Assembly (NCBI GenBank): GCA_036839975.1
Contig: DAISVU010000003.1
Coordinates: 1 to 64,000 of the forward strand
Direction: 5' to 3'
DNA: 64,000 nucleotides
Origin: RGIG7111 sp036839975
GTDB taxonomy: Bacteria > Bacillota > Clostridia > Peptostreptococcales > Anaerovoracaceae
Position 1 is the stretch's first letter. Each line of letters opens with the position of its first letter. The position numbers were made by a program, and so were the translations under genes. Below, in pieces: positions 48,795-58,380 of the stretch. The notes under the pieces were generated by a model. That model saw nothing but the letters and a program-made list of their open reading frames with translations, ran no database searches and was not told where the DNA came from.

Positions 48795-49997
48795 ATGAAT
48801 ATCACAGAACTGAGAGAAAAGAGAGCAAAACTGTGGAACACGATGGAAGGGTTCCTGGATACCCACAGAAACGACATGGGCGTTCTTTCAGCAGAGGACG
48901 ATCAGACCTACTGCAACATGGAGAACGAACTGGACTCCCTGACTAACGAGATCCACAGGATGGAGAGAAGAGAAGCCCACGAGGCTGAGATGAATAAGGC
49001 AACAAGCCAGGCGCTGACCGGAAGACCGGAAAAGAACGGTCCGGCATCCGAAAAGACAGGAAGAGCATCCAATGCCTATGTCGAGGACTTCGGAAGACAC
49101 TTAAGAGGCAAGCCGCTCGTGCACAATGTCCTGTCCACCACACCGGACGCTGACGGCGGATACCTCGTACCGACAGACTTCGAGAACCAGATCCTGCAGG
49201 AACTGGAGGAGGAGAATGTCATCAGAGGTCTTGCCAAGGTCATCAGAACGCAGCATGAGAGAAAGATCCCTGTGGCAACAGGTCACTCTGTGGCACAGTG
49301 GACTGCGGAGAATGCAGCATACCAGGAGAGCAATCCGACATTCGGGCAGAAGCAGATCGATGCATATAAACTGACCGATCTGTGCCGTGTCAGCACGGAA
49401 CTCCTGCAGGACTCCGCATTCGATATCGAGTCCTACATCAGAGGCGAGTTTGCCAGAGCCTTCGGTATCGCCGAGGAAGAGGCTTTCTGCGTAGGTACCG
49501 GCACCAACCAGCCGACAGGTATCTTTACTGAAAGCGGCGGTACTGTCGGAGTCACTACGGCATCCGGTACGGCGATCACAGTCGATGAGGTGATCTCCCT
49601 TGTCTATGCGCTGAAGAGTCCGTACAGAAAGAATGCGAAGTTCCTGATGCATGATTCCACCGTATCCATCCTCAGAAAGCTGAAGGACCAGTACGGAGCA
49701 TATCTGTGGCAGCCGTCTGTTCAGGCGGGACAGCCGGACAAGCTGCTTGGCTATGATATCTATACTTCACCGTACGTTCCGACTGTGGCAGCGGGGTCGC
49801 TTGCCATCGCATTCGGTGATTTCAAAAACTACTGGATCGGTGACCGCATGGGACGTACCGTGCAGAGACTGAACGAGCTCTACGCAACCAACGGCCAGAT
49901 CGGCTATGTTGCGACCGAGCGTGTGGACGGCAAGGTCATCATGCCGGAAGGCATCCAGCTCCTGAAGATGAAGGGAACGGCTGCTTCGGGATCCTGA
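48795..49997 (+). CDS. Major capsid protein, HK97 fold
   Basis: This 400-residue protein has a coiled-coil delta domain (about 1-105) that is removed by the protease. The mature part begins near HNVLSTTPDADGGYLVPTDF and contains TAENAAYQESNPTFGQKQID (E-loop and spine region), GTGTNQPTGIF and DYWIGDR-like KNYWIGDRMG. It assembles the icosahedral head. AAGGAGGATG precedes the ATG. The order protease then capsid is the usual one. Confidence 0.95.
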   Translation: MNITELREKRAKLWNTMEGFLDTHRNDMGVLSAEDDQTYCNMENELDSLTNEIHRMERREAHEAEMNKATSQALTGRPEKNGPASEKTGRASNAYVEDFGRHLRGKPLVHNVLSTTPDADGGYLVPTDFENQILQELEEENVIRGLAKVIRTQHERKIPVATGHSVAQWTAENAAYQESNPTFGQKQIDAYKLTDLCRVSTELLQDSAFDIESYIRGEFARAFGIAEEEAFCVGTGTNQPTGIFTESGGTVGVTTASGTAITVDEVISLVYALKSPYRKNAKFLMHDSTVSILRKLKDQYGAYLWQPSVQAGQPDKLLGYDIYTSPYVPTVAAGSLAIAFGDFKNYWIGDRMGRTVQRLNELYATNGQIGYVATERVDGKVIMPEGIQLLKMKGTAASGS

Positions 49998-50051
49998 TCT
50001 TAAATAACGGGGCGGTGTCACAGGGCACCGCCCTCACAGCGAGGTGAGAAG

Positions 50052-50327
50052 ATGATCATAGAACTTGAAGAGATGAAGAACTATCTGCGGGTCGACCATG
50101 ATGATGACGATGCCCTCATATCCGGAATGATCAGAGCTTCTGAAAAGCAGTGCCTGGATGTCCTCCGCACAGAGGATGAACAGGCACTTGTCAGTGCTCC
50201 GAACGGAAAGATCGCCGTTATGTTCATGACGGCGTATCTTTATGAGCACAGGGAGGAAGCCGATCATAACGCACTGAATCTGACTCTCCGGGCACTGCTC
50301 TTCGGTGACAGAAAGGCGGGGTTCTGA
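50052..50327 (+). CDS. Head-tail connector, gp6-like
   Basis: This 91-residue protein begins IIELEEMKNYLRVDHDDDDA, the gp6/YqbG-type adaptor pattern, with helices that pack below the portal. A GAGGTGAG site precedes the ATG. It lies after the capsid gene as in HK97-like gene orders and overlaps the closure gene by one base. Confidence 0.88.
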   Translation: MIIELEEMKNYLRVDHDDDDALISGMIRASEKQCLDVLRTEDEQALVSAPNGKIAVMFMTAYLYEHREEADHNALNLTLRALLFGDRKAGF

Positions 50328-50659
50328 TGGATATCGCAATGCTGAATGAAAAGGTGACCTTCCAGAAGAATGAAGTGGTGAAAGACCGTATCGGGAACCA
50401 CACGAACACATGGACAGAGTATCACACATGCGCGGCCACCATCAGCGTAGAAAGCGGCCGTGAAGACACAGATACCGGGCAGACCGTGGAGCATCCCGAT
50501 ATGAACGTGACCATACGCTGGTGCAGAAAAGCATCGCTCATCACTGAGGACGGTTACCGTATCCTTTTTCACGGAGAGATCTATGACATTATCGGGATCG
50601 ACCATTTCTCATATAAGAAAAAGGCACTGAAGTTCAGATGCAGGAAGGTGAAACGCTGA
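50327..50659 (+). CDS. Phage head closure protein
   Basis: This 110-residue protein matches the SPP1 gp16-like head closure family, with VTFQKNEVVKDRIGNHTNTW near the start and a terminal YDIIGIDHFSYKKKALKFRC. It would plug the connector until the tail attaches. Its start and end overlap neighbouring genes by single bases, as expected for a packed morphogenesis operon. Confidence 0.85.
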   Translation: MDIAMLNEKVTFQKNEVVKDRIGNHTNTWTEYHTCAATISVESGREDTDTGQTVEHPDMNVTIRWCRKASLITEDGYRILFHGEIYDIIGIDHFSYKKKALKFRCRKVKR

Positions 50660-51042
50660 TGGCAAATACTGTGAAGATAGACGGCCTTGCCGATGCCGTC
50701 ATGAAGGAACTGTCTGAGTATGCCGATGTCATCGACTCCGACATGAGAAAGGCTGTCACGAAAGCCGGACAGACCGTTCGCAAGGACATCTCAGCCGGAG
50801 CACCAAGAAGACACGGTGACTACGCAAAGAGCTGGGCAACGAAGAAGACCAGGCAGTCGGCACGTTCTCTTGAGGTGACGGTGTATTCACGCAATCGCTA
50901 TCAGCTGGCACACCTTCTGGAGCACGGCCATGCAAAGCGTAATGGCGGAAGGACAAGAGCTTTCCCGCACATTGCACCAGCAGAAGAAAACGGTGTCCGG
51001 CAGCTCGAGGAAGATATCAAAAGGAGCATCAGACATGGATAA
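50659..51042 (+). CDS. HK97 gp10-like head-tail protein
   Basis: This 127-residue protein contains DMRKAVTKAGQTVRKDISAG and RYQLAHLLEHGHAKRNGGRT, the hallmark of the HK97-gp10 family (tail completion or neck). AAGGTGAAACG precedes the ATG. It overlaps the next gene by 8 nt. Confidence 0.88.
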   Translation: MANTVKIDGLADAVMKELSEYADVIDSDMRKAVTKAGQTVRKDISAGAPRRHGDYAKSWATKKTRQSARSLEVTVYSRNRYQLAHLLEHGHAKRNGGRTRAFPHIAPAEENGVRQLEEDIKRSIRHG

Positions 51043-51355
51043 GTTACTGCAGATCATATCCGAGATCGATATCCCTTCCGCATATGATCATTTCGCGGAA
51101 GGAGAGTCACCGGATCCTCCGTTCATCTGCTATCTGCTGCCCGGAGTGAATAACTTTTCCGCTGACGGAAAGGCATACTTCAAGGCAGACCAGGTGCACC
51201 TTGAACTGTATACGGATATCAAGGATCCGGAAACGGAACACATGGTGGAGGCTGTGCTCGATGAGCACGGCATTTTTTATGACAGGACAGAGGTATGGAT
51301 CGAAAGCGAGAAGCTGTATGAAGTCCTGTACTATTTTGAAATGGAGGCAGACTAA
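51035..51355 (+). CDS. Tail terminator/completion-like protein
   Basis: This 106-residue acidic protein begins MDKLLQIISEIDIPSAYDHF and ends YEVLYYFEMEAD. It sits exactly where the tail terminator (gpU/gp17-like) is found, between the gp10-like and tail-tube genes. The call rests mainly on size and position. AAAAGGAG precedes the ATG, and the stop overlaps the tail tube start by one base. Confidence 0.75.
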   Translation: MDKLLQIISEIDIPSAYDHFAEGESPDPPFICYLLPGVNNFSADGKAYFKADQVHLELYTDIKDPETEHMVEAVLDEHGIFYDRTEVWIESEKLYEVLYYFEMEAD

Positions 51356-51942
51356 TGAGTAATAAAGTGAAATACAATCTCAAAAACGTGCATGCCGCTG
51401 TTCTGACGGAAACGGTAACGGACGGCGTGACTACCTTTACCTACGGAACACCGAAAGCCATCCCGGGCGCGGTATCTATCGCCCTGGATGCGGAAGGCGA
51501 GTCCTCCCCGTTTTATGCAGACGGTATCGTGTACTTCCGTTCTGTGACCAACAACGGATACTCCGGCGATCTTGAGATCGCACTGATCCCGGAATGGTTC
51601 AGAACAGAGGTGCTGCAGGAGGAGAAGGACAGCAAGGGAGTGCTGATCGAAAAGAGCACGAACGCGGAGAGCACCAAGTTCGCTCTGCTCTTTGAGTTTG
51701 ACGGCGATGAGAAGGCCATCAGGCACGTCATGTACAAGTGCACCTGCTCCAGACCTTCCCTTGAGTCCGAAACCAAGGAAGATACCATCGAGCCGGGCAC
51801 CGAGAAACTTTCCATCACGGCAGATCCGAGATCGGACGGTCTTGTAAAGGCCCGCACCGGGGATGATGTGGACGAGACCATTTATCAGAACTGGTACAGA
51901 AGTGTCTATGTATCTGTGCCGGAAACGCAGGAGGGTGAATAA
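51355..51942 (+). CDS. Major tail tube protein
   Basis: This 195-residue protein begins MSNKVKYNLKNVHAAVLTET and contains SPFYADGIVYFRSVTNNGYS and HVMYKCTCSRPSLESETKED, the pattern of the phi13-type major tail protein family in Firmicutes siphophages. It stacks as hexameric rings around the tape measure. The position ahead of the chaperone pair supports it. Confidence 0.9.
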   Translation: MSNKVKYNLKNVHAAVLTETVTDGVTTFTYGTPKAIPGAVSIALDAEGESSPFYADGIVYFRSVTNNGYSGDLEIALIPEWFRTEVLQEEKDSKGVLIEKSTNAESTKFALLFEFDGDEKAIRHVMYKCTCSRPSLESETKEDTIEPGTEKLSITADPRSDGLVKARTGDDVDETIYQNWYRSVYVSVPETQEGE

Positions 51943-52316
51943 TGATCGAGAAAGTGATTGAGATCAGCGGGCAGCAGGTGAAGTTCAGATCGTCTGCTAC
52001 CGTGCCGAGACTTTACCGCATCAAGTTCAAGAGGGACATCTTCAAGGACCTGGCAAAGCTTGAGAAGGCATACAGCAAGAAGGCAAAGAATGGTGAGGAC
52101 ATCGAGATCGATGACCTTGAGATCTTTGAGAACGTGGCATATATCATGGCCTTCCATGCTGACCCTTCCATTCCGAAGACCATCGATGAGTGGCTCGACC
52201 AGTTCGAGATGTTCTCCATCTATCAGGTTCTTCCGGAGATCCTTGAGCTTTGGGGTTCGAACATGATGACGGATATCGAAGCAAAAAAAGGATCGGCAGA
52301 AGTGAGCGGGAAATGA
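51942..52316 (+). CDS. Tail assembly chaperone (short form, gpG-like)
   Basis: This 124-residue helical protein begins MIEKVIEISGQQVKFRSSAT with RLYRIKFKRDIFKDLAKLEK. It matches the small chaperone that precedes the tape measure in Firmicutes siphophages. Near its end the zero-frame codons GCA AAA AAA contain a run of seven A (52283-52289), a canonical -1 slippery site. A shift there fuses it to the downstream frame ending at 52477. Confidence 0.88.
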   Translation: MIEKVIEISGQQVKFRSSATVPRLYRIKFKRDIFKDLAKLEKAYSKKAKNGEDIEIDDLEIFENVAYIMAFHADPSIPKTIDEWLDQFEMFSIYQVLPEILELWGSNMMTDIEAKKGSAEVSGK

Positions 52317-52477
52317 CCACGCCGCTGTTCCTTCTGCGATGTATGGAAATAGGGATATCGGTATCAGACCTCGATCTTCTGACCGTAGGTCTGGTACTCG
52401 ATATCTGGACAGAGAAAACAAATGACGGCGTGAAATATGCCCGTGTGGCAACGCAGGAAGATTTCGACAGGTTCTAA
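52283..52477 (+). CDS. Tail assembly chaperone extension (gpT-like, made by -1 frameshift)
   Basis: After a -1 slip on A AAA AAA at 52283-52289 translation continues KKRIGRSEREMTTPLFLLRC to the stop at 52477. This adds about 60 residues to the short form, giving a fusion of about 177 residues. An independent start at the ATG 52313, which overlaps the short-form stop as ATGA, would give a 54-residue peptide. The frameshift reading agrees with the conserved G/GT arrangement in long-tailed phages. Confidence 0.75.
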   Translation, partial: KKRIGRSEREMTTPLFLLRCMEIGISVSDLDLLTVGLVLDIWTEKTNDGVKYARVATQEDFDRF

Positions 52478-52501
52478 GGCATCTCTTCGGAGATGTCTTT
52501 T
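52476..52501 (+). terminator. UUCG-loop hairpin, copy 3
   Basis: AAGGCATCTC-TTCG-GAGATGTCTT at 52476-52499 is followed by TT. It overlaps the end of the chaperone frame and precedes the tape measure, and may tune expression of that large gene. Confidence 0.6.
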
Positions 52502-52526
52502 ATCTGCATTGAGGGAGGTGAGACTT

Positions 52527-55346
52527 GTGGCGAGCAGGATCAAAGGCATAACTGTTGAGATCGGTGGGGATACCACAGGTCTTGACAAGGCGTTAAAGGG
52601 AGTCAACGGGACGATACGTTCCACGCAGAGTTCGCTTCGTGATGTGAACCGTCTGCTGAAACTGGACCCGAAGAACACAACGCTCCTTTCACAGAAACAG
52701 AAACTGCTGAAGGAGTCTATCAGTGCCACAAAAGAAAAACTGGACAGCCTGAAAGAAGCGCAGGTGCAGGCGAAACAGCAGCTTGAAAACGGAGAGCTGG
52801 GGCAGGATAAGTATGATGCCCTTCAGCGGGAGATCATAGATACGGAAAACGAGCTGAAACGCCTGGAGAAAGAAGCGCAGACGGCAGAGAGCAGACTGAC
52901 AAAGCTTGCTGATGTCGGTGCGAAGATGGAAAAGACAGGAGATGCCATCTCCGGTGCAGGAAAGAAGCTTATGCCCGTATCCGGAGCAGTCGTAGGACTC
53001 GGTGCCATCTCCGTCAAGACAGCAGCCGACTTCGATACTGCTATGAGCAAGGTCGCTGCCGTATCCGATGCGACAGGTGAGGACTTCGACAAACTCCGTG
53101 CCAAGGCAAGGGAGATGGGGTCCAAGACGAAGTTCTCGGCATCTGAGGCCGCCGAGGCCATGAACTACATGGCGATGGCAGGATGGAAGACAGAGGACAT
53201 GCTCTCCGGTATAGACGGCATCATGAACCTTGCAGCGGCATCCGGTGAAGACCTGGCCACAACATCGGATATCGTAACTGATGCGCTGACTGCATTTGGG
53301 CTGTCGGCAAAAGACTCCGGACATTTTGCCGATGTCCTTGCGGCAGCATCGTCCAACGCAAACACGAACGTGTCCATGATGGGTGAGTCGTTCAAATATG
53401 CGGCGCCTGTCGCAGGAGCGCTCGGTATCTCAGCAGAAGACACATCTGTTGCTCTCGGGCTGATGGCGAATGCAGGTATCAAGGCATCACAGTCCGGTAC
53501 TTCACTTCGTACAGGTCTTACGAACCTTGCCAAGCCTACGAAGCAGATGCAGTCCTATATGGACAAATACAATATTGCACTTATCAAAAACGAGGACGGT
53601 TCAGTTGATCTGCGCGCGACCATGGCGGATCTCAGAAAAAAGATGGGCGGTCTTTCCGAATCCGAACAGGCTGCTGCTGCCTCTGCGATCTTCGGAAAAA
53701 ACTCGATGGCAGGCTGGCTTGCCATCATCAATGCATCTGACAAGGACTTCGATAAGCTGACAGGCGCGATCGATAACTGTGACGGGATAGCACTCAGCAT
53801 GGCTGAGACCATGCAGGACAACCTCATGGGGCAGATCACTATCCTGAAGTCACAGCTGCAGGAGCTGGCTATCTCGTTCGGCGATGCACTGATGCCGATG
53901 ATCCGGAAAGTCGTATCGGCTCTCCAGGGCTTTGTAGACAGGCTGAACAGCATGAGCGAGGGGCAGAGGAACGCCATCATCCGTATCGGGATGTTCGTTG
54001 CTGCTCTGGGGCCGATGCTTGTGATCATAGGAACGGTCATATCGAAGGTCGGCATCGCTATCCAAGGATTCACAAAACTGGCTCCGGTGTTTGCGAAAGT
54101 ATCCGGGGCAGTGAGCAAGGCCGGGGGCATGATGGGGATCCTCGGAAAGGCATTCAGTTTTCTGCTTTCTCCGGTAGGGCTTGTGATCGCGGCGGTGGCG
54201 GTCCTTGTCGCTGCCTTTATCCATCTGTGGAAGACGAATGAGAAGTTCAGAAACAGCATGACGGCCGTCTGGAATGTCATCAGGAATACCATTGGGAAAT
54301 TCGTGGCTGACCTGAAAGAAAGGCTCGGTGCTCTCGGCATCGACTTCTCAAAGACAGCCGGGTTGATGAAGAAGGTCTGGGAAGGTTTCTGCAATGTCCT
54401 TGCGCCGCTGTTTGAGGGGGCTTTCAGAGTGATATCAGTCGTTCTGAAAACAGTGCTCAATGTGATCATCGGTGTGCTCGATATATTTATCGGCATTTTC
54501 ACAGGGGACTGGAGCAGAGCATGGCAGGGAGTCAGGACGATATTCTCTGCTGTGTGGAACGGGATCAAAGGGATCATCAAAACGGCATTCAGCACCATAA
54601 GGAAGGTGACTGGTGTATTCCTCGGATGGTTCGGAACGAGCTGGCGTAGTATCTGGAACGGTATAAAGAAATTCTCCTCTGCCATCTGGAACAGTATGAA
54701 GTCTGCGGCGAAGGCCGTATGGAACGGCATCAAAACAGCTGTCACGGCCCCGATGAAGGCGATCCGGCAGGCAGCATCATCCATCTGGAGCGGTATCAGG
54801 AGCACGGCATCCAATGCCTGGAACAATATCAAGAATGCCATGCTGTCACCGATCAACTCGGCAAGAGACAAGATCAGCGGGATACTGAAAAAGATAAAAG
54901 GATTCTTTCCGCTTTCCATCGGAAAGATATTCAGTAACCTGAAACTGCCGCATATCAGTGTGTCCGGAGGAAAGGCACCGTTCGGTATCGGCGGCAAGGG
55001 CAAACTGCCGTCTTTCTCTGTGCAGTGGTATGCGAAGGCGATGGAAAAAGGCATGATCATGAACGGGCCGACCATCTTCGGAATGAAGAACGGTTCGCTC
55101 CTTGGAGGCGGTGAAGCAGGCTCGGAAACCATTGTAGGCACAAATTCTCTGATGAACATGATCGCGTCAGTCATGCAGACGGTCGGAAACGACATCGTGA
55201 ATGCTGTGCTGACAGCGAACCGCATCCAGGCAAGTGCCGCAGTGGGCGGAGACATCCATCTCGATGTTTATCTGTTCAAAAACGGCCCGAAGATGGGTGA
55301 GGAGATAGTTAAAGCATATGACACGTACAAGAGGAGGCTGGGATGA
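52527..55346 (+). CDS. Tail tape measure protein
   Basis: This 939-residue protein sets tail length. It has a long N-terminal coiled coil (about 40-130), the TP901-type core with FDTAMSKVAAVSDATGEDFD and AAEAMNYMAMAGWKTEDMLS, hydrophobic segments near 510-580, and tryptophan-rich repeats with WNGIK, WNSMK and WSGIR (about 670-770). The C-terminus has a glycine-rich part. It would also help DNA entry. The start is GTG at 52527 with GGGAGGTGAG upstream; an earlier in-frame start lies inside the chaperone gene. Confidence 0.93.
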   Translation: MASRIKGITVEIGGDTTGLDKALKGVNGTIRSTQSSLRDVNRLLKLDPKNTTLLSQKQKLLKESISATKEKLDSLKEAQVQAKQQLENGELGQDKYDALQREIIDTENELKRLEKEAQTAESRLTKLADVGAKMEKTGDAISGAGKKLMPVSGAVVGLGAISVKTAADFDTAMSKVAAVSDATGEDFDKLRAKAREMGSKTKFSASEAAEAMNYMAMAGWKTEDMLSGIDGIMNLAAASGEDLATTSDIVTDALTAFGLSAKDSGHFADVLAAASSNANTNVSMMGESFKYAAPVAGALGISAEDTSVALGLMANAGIKASQSGTSLRTGLTNLAKPTKQMQSYMDKYNIALIKNEDGSVDLRATMADLRKKMGGLSESEQAAAASAIFGKNSMAGWLAIINASDKDFDKLTGAIDNCDGIALSMAETMQDNLMGQITILKSQLQELAISFGDALMPMIRKVVSALQGFVDRLNSMSEGQRNAIIRIGMFVAALGPMLVIIGTVISKVGIAIQGFTKLAPVFAKVSGAVSKAGGMMGILGKAFSFLLSPVGLVIAAVAVLVAAFIHLWKTNEKFRNSMTAVWNVIRNTIGKFVADLKERLGALGIDFSKTAGLMKKVWEGFCNVLAPLFEGAFRVISVVLKTVLNVIIGVLDIFIGIFTGDWSRAWQGVRTIFSAVWNGIKGIIKTAFSTIRKVTGVFLGWFGTSWRSIWNGIKKFSSAIWNSMKSAAKAVWNGIKTAVTAPMKAIRQAASSIWSGIRSTASNAWNNIKNAMLSPINSARDKISGILKKIKGFFPLSIGKIFSNLKLPHISVSGGKAPFGIGGKGKLPSFSVQWYAKAMEKGMIMNGPTIFGMKNGSLLGGGEAGSETIVGTNSLMNMIASVMQTVGNDIVNAVLTANRIQASAAVGGDIHLDVYLFKNGPKMGEEIVKAYDTYKRRLG

Positions 55347-55714
55347 TCTATTCAATGATAAAAATCAATGATACCGACATCCTGCGTCCGAATGACTTCT
55401 CTCCGCAGAGGGAGGACATCTACGCGGCAGAGATCACCACCTGCACAGGAAAGACTATCGCCGACCGGATCGGATGGAGATATGCGGACATGACACTTGA
55501 ATGGGATACGCTGCCTCAGGAGAGTCTTGATCTTCTGCTGTCTATGACAGGGGAATGCAGCATCACATTCACGGACGCTGATGGAACAGTCCATACAGAA
55601 AGCATCGTAAGGGCATCTGTAGTAATGACTTCGACCAGAACGGTCAGAGCAGGAGGCAGTCCTGTATGGAAAGATGTTCGTGTGGAGGTGAGGTTCATCA
55701 ATGCTCACAATTGA
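55343..55714 (+). CDS. Phage tail protein, DUF6711-like
   Basis: This 123-residue protein begins MIYSMIKINDTDILRPNDFS and has a beta-rich body (WRYADMTLEWDTLPQESLDL, SITFTDADGTVHTE). Its place between the tape measure and the large tail-tip gene suggests a distal tail component. It starts in the ATGA overlap with the tape measure stop. The family name is tentative. Confidence 0.7.
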   Translation: MIYSMIKINDTDILRPNDFSPQREDIYAAEITTCTGKTIADRIGWRYADMTLEWDTLPQESLDLLLSMTGECSITFTDADGTVHTESIVRASVVMTSTRTVRAGGSPVWKDVRVEVRFINAHN

Positions 55715-57485
55715 TTCTGAAAACAGGAAACAGATCCGCACACCCTTCGAGATACATGTAGGGCTGTCCGGCAGGATCACCGGAGCCGACCTTCAGTTTA
55801 CATCAAGCTGGGGCGCGGCAACGGATACGAATATCTCGGATGCCCTTGACAACGAGAACTGGAATATGCGAAGACTGACAGATCTGCAGGGCGATGGCTT
55901 TTCGCTCGATGGCGGATGCAGTCTTTATGACCCCGCTCTTGCCGGGTCGCTCGCTGACGGCAAGGTCGGAGCACGATCTTCCATCGGGGGCACGATCACG
56001 ATCAACGTGGTGCGTACCACTGAGATAGACGCGGTGACTCTTGCCGTCACATCAGACTGTGAGGGGACGATTGAAGCAGATGGGATCACATACCAGGCAA
56101 GGCGGATCGTAGTCATCCCGATAAGAAACCGCGTAACTGTTGTTCATGCAAAGAGCCTTGATCCGGAAAGAAGGATCGAGATAGCCTCAATAACTCCGGG
56201 AGTGACGATAGAGATGGACAGTGACAGCATCATATCGTGCACACTTGCCCTCCGGTCTGACCTTTCGATAGCAGGGCCTTCGTGGCAGGTATCTGATATC
56301 GAGATATCAGCCTACTGGCCGGATGATATCTCTGAAGCGGTCAGCAACATCGGAGATGATGTCCCGATCTGGTACTACAGCGGATACCCCGGAGACTATT
56401 CGCAGATGCGGACATTCTATCTGTCGGAGCCGGCATCGATGGAAAACGGTGTCATCACTCTGAAGGGCGAGGACATGAGCCATAAGCTGGAGGACAAAAA
56501 CAATATCGCCCAGGTCCTGAACACCACAGGAGGGAACGGCAGAGCGGGCCTGTACAACCGTTTCGTGAAGTACATCACTGACGCGGGGGTAAAGCTCGTA
56601 TCGAAAGAAGCGGCTCCGGCGAACAATACCAACACTTCGGCGTATACTCTGATCCTTAAGGAACAGACGAGCCGTGAGGCGGTGGCGGACATCATGAACC
56701 TTGCCCATTACGGTTCATACTGGCCAACGTTCGTGGATGCCGGTATCCCGAAAGTCTATCACAGCAAGCCGTCTAAAAAGTGGGACATCTATGAGGAGGA
56801 CTGCGGTGATGTGGTCAGATCGGTCGACAGGAACATCGCAAAGATATATACGAGCGATGAAGACGGGCTGCACAGCAAATGCACGAGGAACACAAAGGTG
56901 CAGACACTGCAGACCAGAGATGTGACTGCAGGCAAAGGATACTCGCTGGATCCGGAAGGCTACTGGTGGTATCTTTCCGTCACCAATGCGAAGTCCGTTC
57001 TTGCAACTGCTGCCAAAATAGTATGGACAGCGGCAAAGACAACGACATCAAAGAAGGTCAGGGTGAAGACCGGACAGAAATACAAGTCGGGAAAGAACAA
57101 GGGAAAGCCGATCTATAAAACGGTGACGAAGAAATCCAATCAGTGTGTGGTGACAGGAAAGTCCATCACGCTTGCAAAGGAGACTTCGTCCATACTGCAT
57201 TCCGGGAAACGGCCCGGGCAGAGCGCGGAAGTCACTCCGGCGGCTCTCGGCAAGGTTTACGGCGGCACCACACTTCTGTATCCGAACTACAATTATCTTT
57301 TCAACCGTTCGAACATCACAGGCTCATTCACGTTCCGGGGTGATCCGAGGATGCAGCCGCGTGATGTTTTCTGTTTTCACAGAAGGGACGGATCTGAGGA
57401 ACTCTGCACCATCGAGACTGTGACCCTCATCCATGAGGGCGGCGGTACGAAGGCAGAGCTGACATACAGAAAGGGGATCTGCTGA
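55701..57485 (+). CDS. Tail tip protein (Tal/gpP-like)
   Basis: This 594-residue structural protein is at the position of the tail-associated lysin or hub protein. Beta-rich N-terminal domains are followed by an adhesin-hub-like middle (VPIWYYSGYPGDYSQMRTFY, MSHKLEDKNNIAQVLN) and a lysine-rich stretch around 445-475. No cell-wall hydrolase motif is visible. It would link the tail tube to the fibres. The start overlaps the previous gene by 14 nt. Confidence 0.7.
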   Translation: MLTIDSENRKQIRTPFEIHVGLSGRITGADLQFTSSWGAATDTNISDALDNENWNMRRLTDLQGDGFSLDGGCSLYDPALAGSLADGKVGARSSIGGTITINVVRTTEIDAVTLAVTSDCEGTIEADGITYQARRIVVIPIRNRVTVVHAKSLDPERRIEIASITPGVTIEMDSDSIISCTLALRSDLSIAGPSWQVSDIEISAYWPDDISEAVSNIGDDVPIWYYSGYPGDYSQMRTFYLSEPASMENGVITLKGEDMSHKLEDKNNIAQVLNTTGGNGRAGLYNRFVKYITDAGVKLVSKEAAPANNTNTSAYTLILKEQTSREAVADIMNLAHYGSYWPTFVDAGIPKVYHSKPSKKWDIYEEDCGDVVRSVDRNIAKIYTSDEDGLHSKCTRNTKVQTLQTRDVTAGKGYSLDPEGYWWYLSVTNAKSVLATAAKIVWTAAKTTTSKKVRVKTGQKYKSGKNKGKPIYKTVTKKSNQCVVTGKSITLAKETSSILHSGKRPGQSAEVTPAALGKVYGGTTLLYPNYNYLFNRSNITGSFTFRGDPRMQPRDVFCFHRRDGSEELCTIETVTLIHEGGGTKAELTYRKGIC

Positions 57486-57886
57486 TGGCATGGATTCAGC
57501 CGAAAACGGACTGGGTGCAGTCCGATCATGTGACGCATGAGGATCTGAACAGGATATTCGGGAACGTTAACATCCTAGCAGGCAGCACGATGAAGGAGGA
57601 CTATTCGAAGAATGATTTTCTGACACTGCAGCAGTGGGAGCAGCTGATCAGTCACCTGAAAAGACTCGAACTGGCAACCAGGGTAGTCTCGTCAGCAGCG
57701 GCAGTTGCTTCTGTCACTGTTCCCGGCACCCAGATGACAGCACAGACTTTCAATGACGCAGAAACACTGACACAGGCACTCAGTGAGAGGATCGCGTATA
57801 TGTTCCGGCAGAAGGCTGCTCTTGGATATGCAGATGATCCTATCTACGCAAGCACAGTGCCGGACAACTATACAAGGGGGATGTGA
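57485..57886 (+). CDS. Baseplate-region protein, 133 aa
   Basis: This protein begins MAWIQPKTDWVQSDHVTHED, a pattern frequent in small baseplate proteins of Firmicutes prophages, and then carries a helical section. It starts on the last base of the tail tip gene. A structural role at the tail end is likely; the exact position is unknown. Confidence 0.65.
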   Translation: MAWIQPKTDWVQSDHVTHEDLNRIFGNVNILAGSTMKEDYSKNDFLTLQQWEQLISHLKRLELATRVVSSAAAVASVTVPGTQMTAQTFNDAETLTQALSERIAYMFRQKAALGYADDPIYASTVPDNYTRGM

Positions 57887-57888
57887 AC

Positions 57889-58371
57889 ATGGCATTTACA
57901 GACAGACAGGTCGAATACCCGAACAGGTTTTATCTGACCGATGATAACGGCAACCAGACGGGACCGTTCACGCTGACCCGTGCGGAAGGGGAAGTGATCG
58001 AGGAAGGAACTCCTCTGACAGCAGAGAATCTGAATACAGAGATATCCGAGACTGCTGAATCGGTGGCATCGGCTGCTGTGGCAAAATTCAACTCGGCATT
58101 TTCGATCGATTCCAGCAACAATGTGGGTTTCCGAAACCTTCAGAGCGGAACGGTGGTCGTTAAGGTAAAAAAGGCAAAAACAACATATAAGGCGGCAGTG
58201 AAGTTCCCGAAAGCATTCACTAAAAGACCGAATGTTGTCGCGTGTCCCTGGTCGGGCGCTCCGGCGGCATGCCAGGTGAGTATAAGTGATGTGACGACAA
58301 CAGGATTCAACGTGTATTTTTACAGAACGACAAAGGTGGACACCACGATATTCTGGATGGCGTTCGTATAG
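57889..58371 (+). CDS. Baseplate/fibre protein, 160 aa
   Basis: This protein begins MAFTDRQVEYPNRFYLTDDN and contains GTPLTAENLN, common at the N-terminus of fibre and baseplate proteins. The second half (SGTVVVKVKKAKTTYKAAVK, AFTKRPNVVACP) resembles the H-type or gp-fibre C-terminal domain seen on receptor-binding proteins. I chose ATG 57889 with GGGGGATG upstream over the in-frame GTG at 57883. Confidence 0.65.
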   Translation: MAFTDRQVEYPNRFYLTDDNGNQTGPFTLTRAEGEVIEEGTPLTAENLNTEISETAESVASAAVAKFNSAFSIDSSNNVGFRNLQSGTVVVKVKKAKTTYKAAVKFPKAFTKRPNVVACPWSGAPAACQVSISDVTTTGFNVYFYRTTKVDTTIFWMAFV

Positions 58372-58380
58372 GAGGGGATC

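Noticed and set aside
53555..55255. 566-aa open frame on the minus strand inside the tape measure gene
   Set aside because: It is antisense to a clear tape measure protein, has no ribosome site and reads as low-complexity serine, alanine and proline typical of shadow frames in this codon usage.
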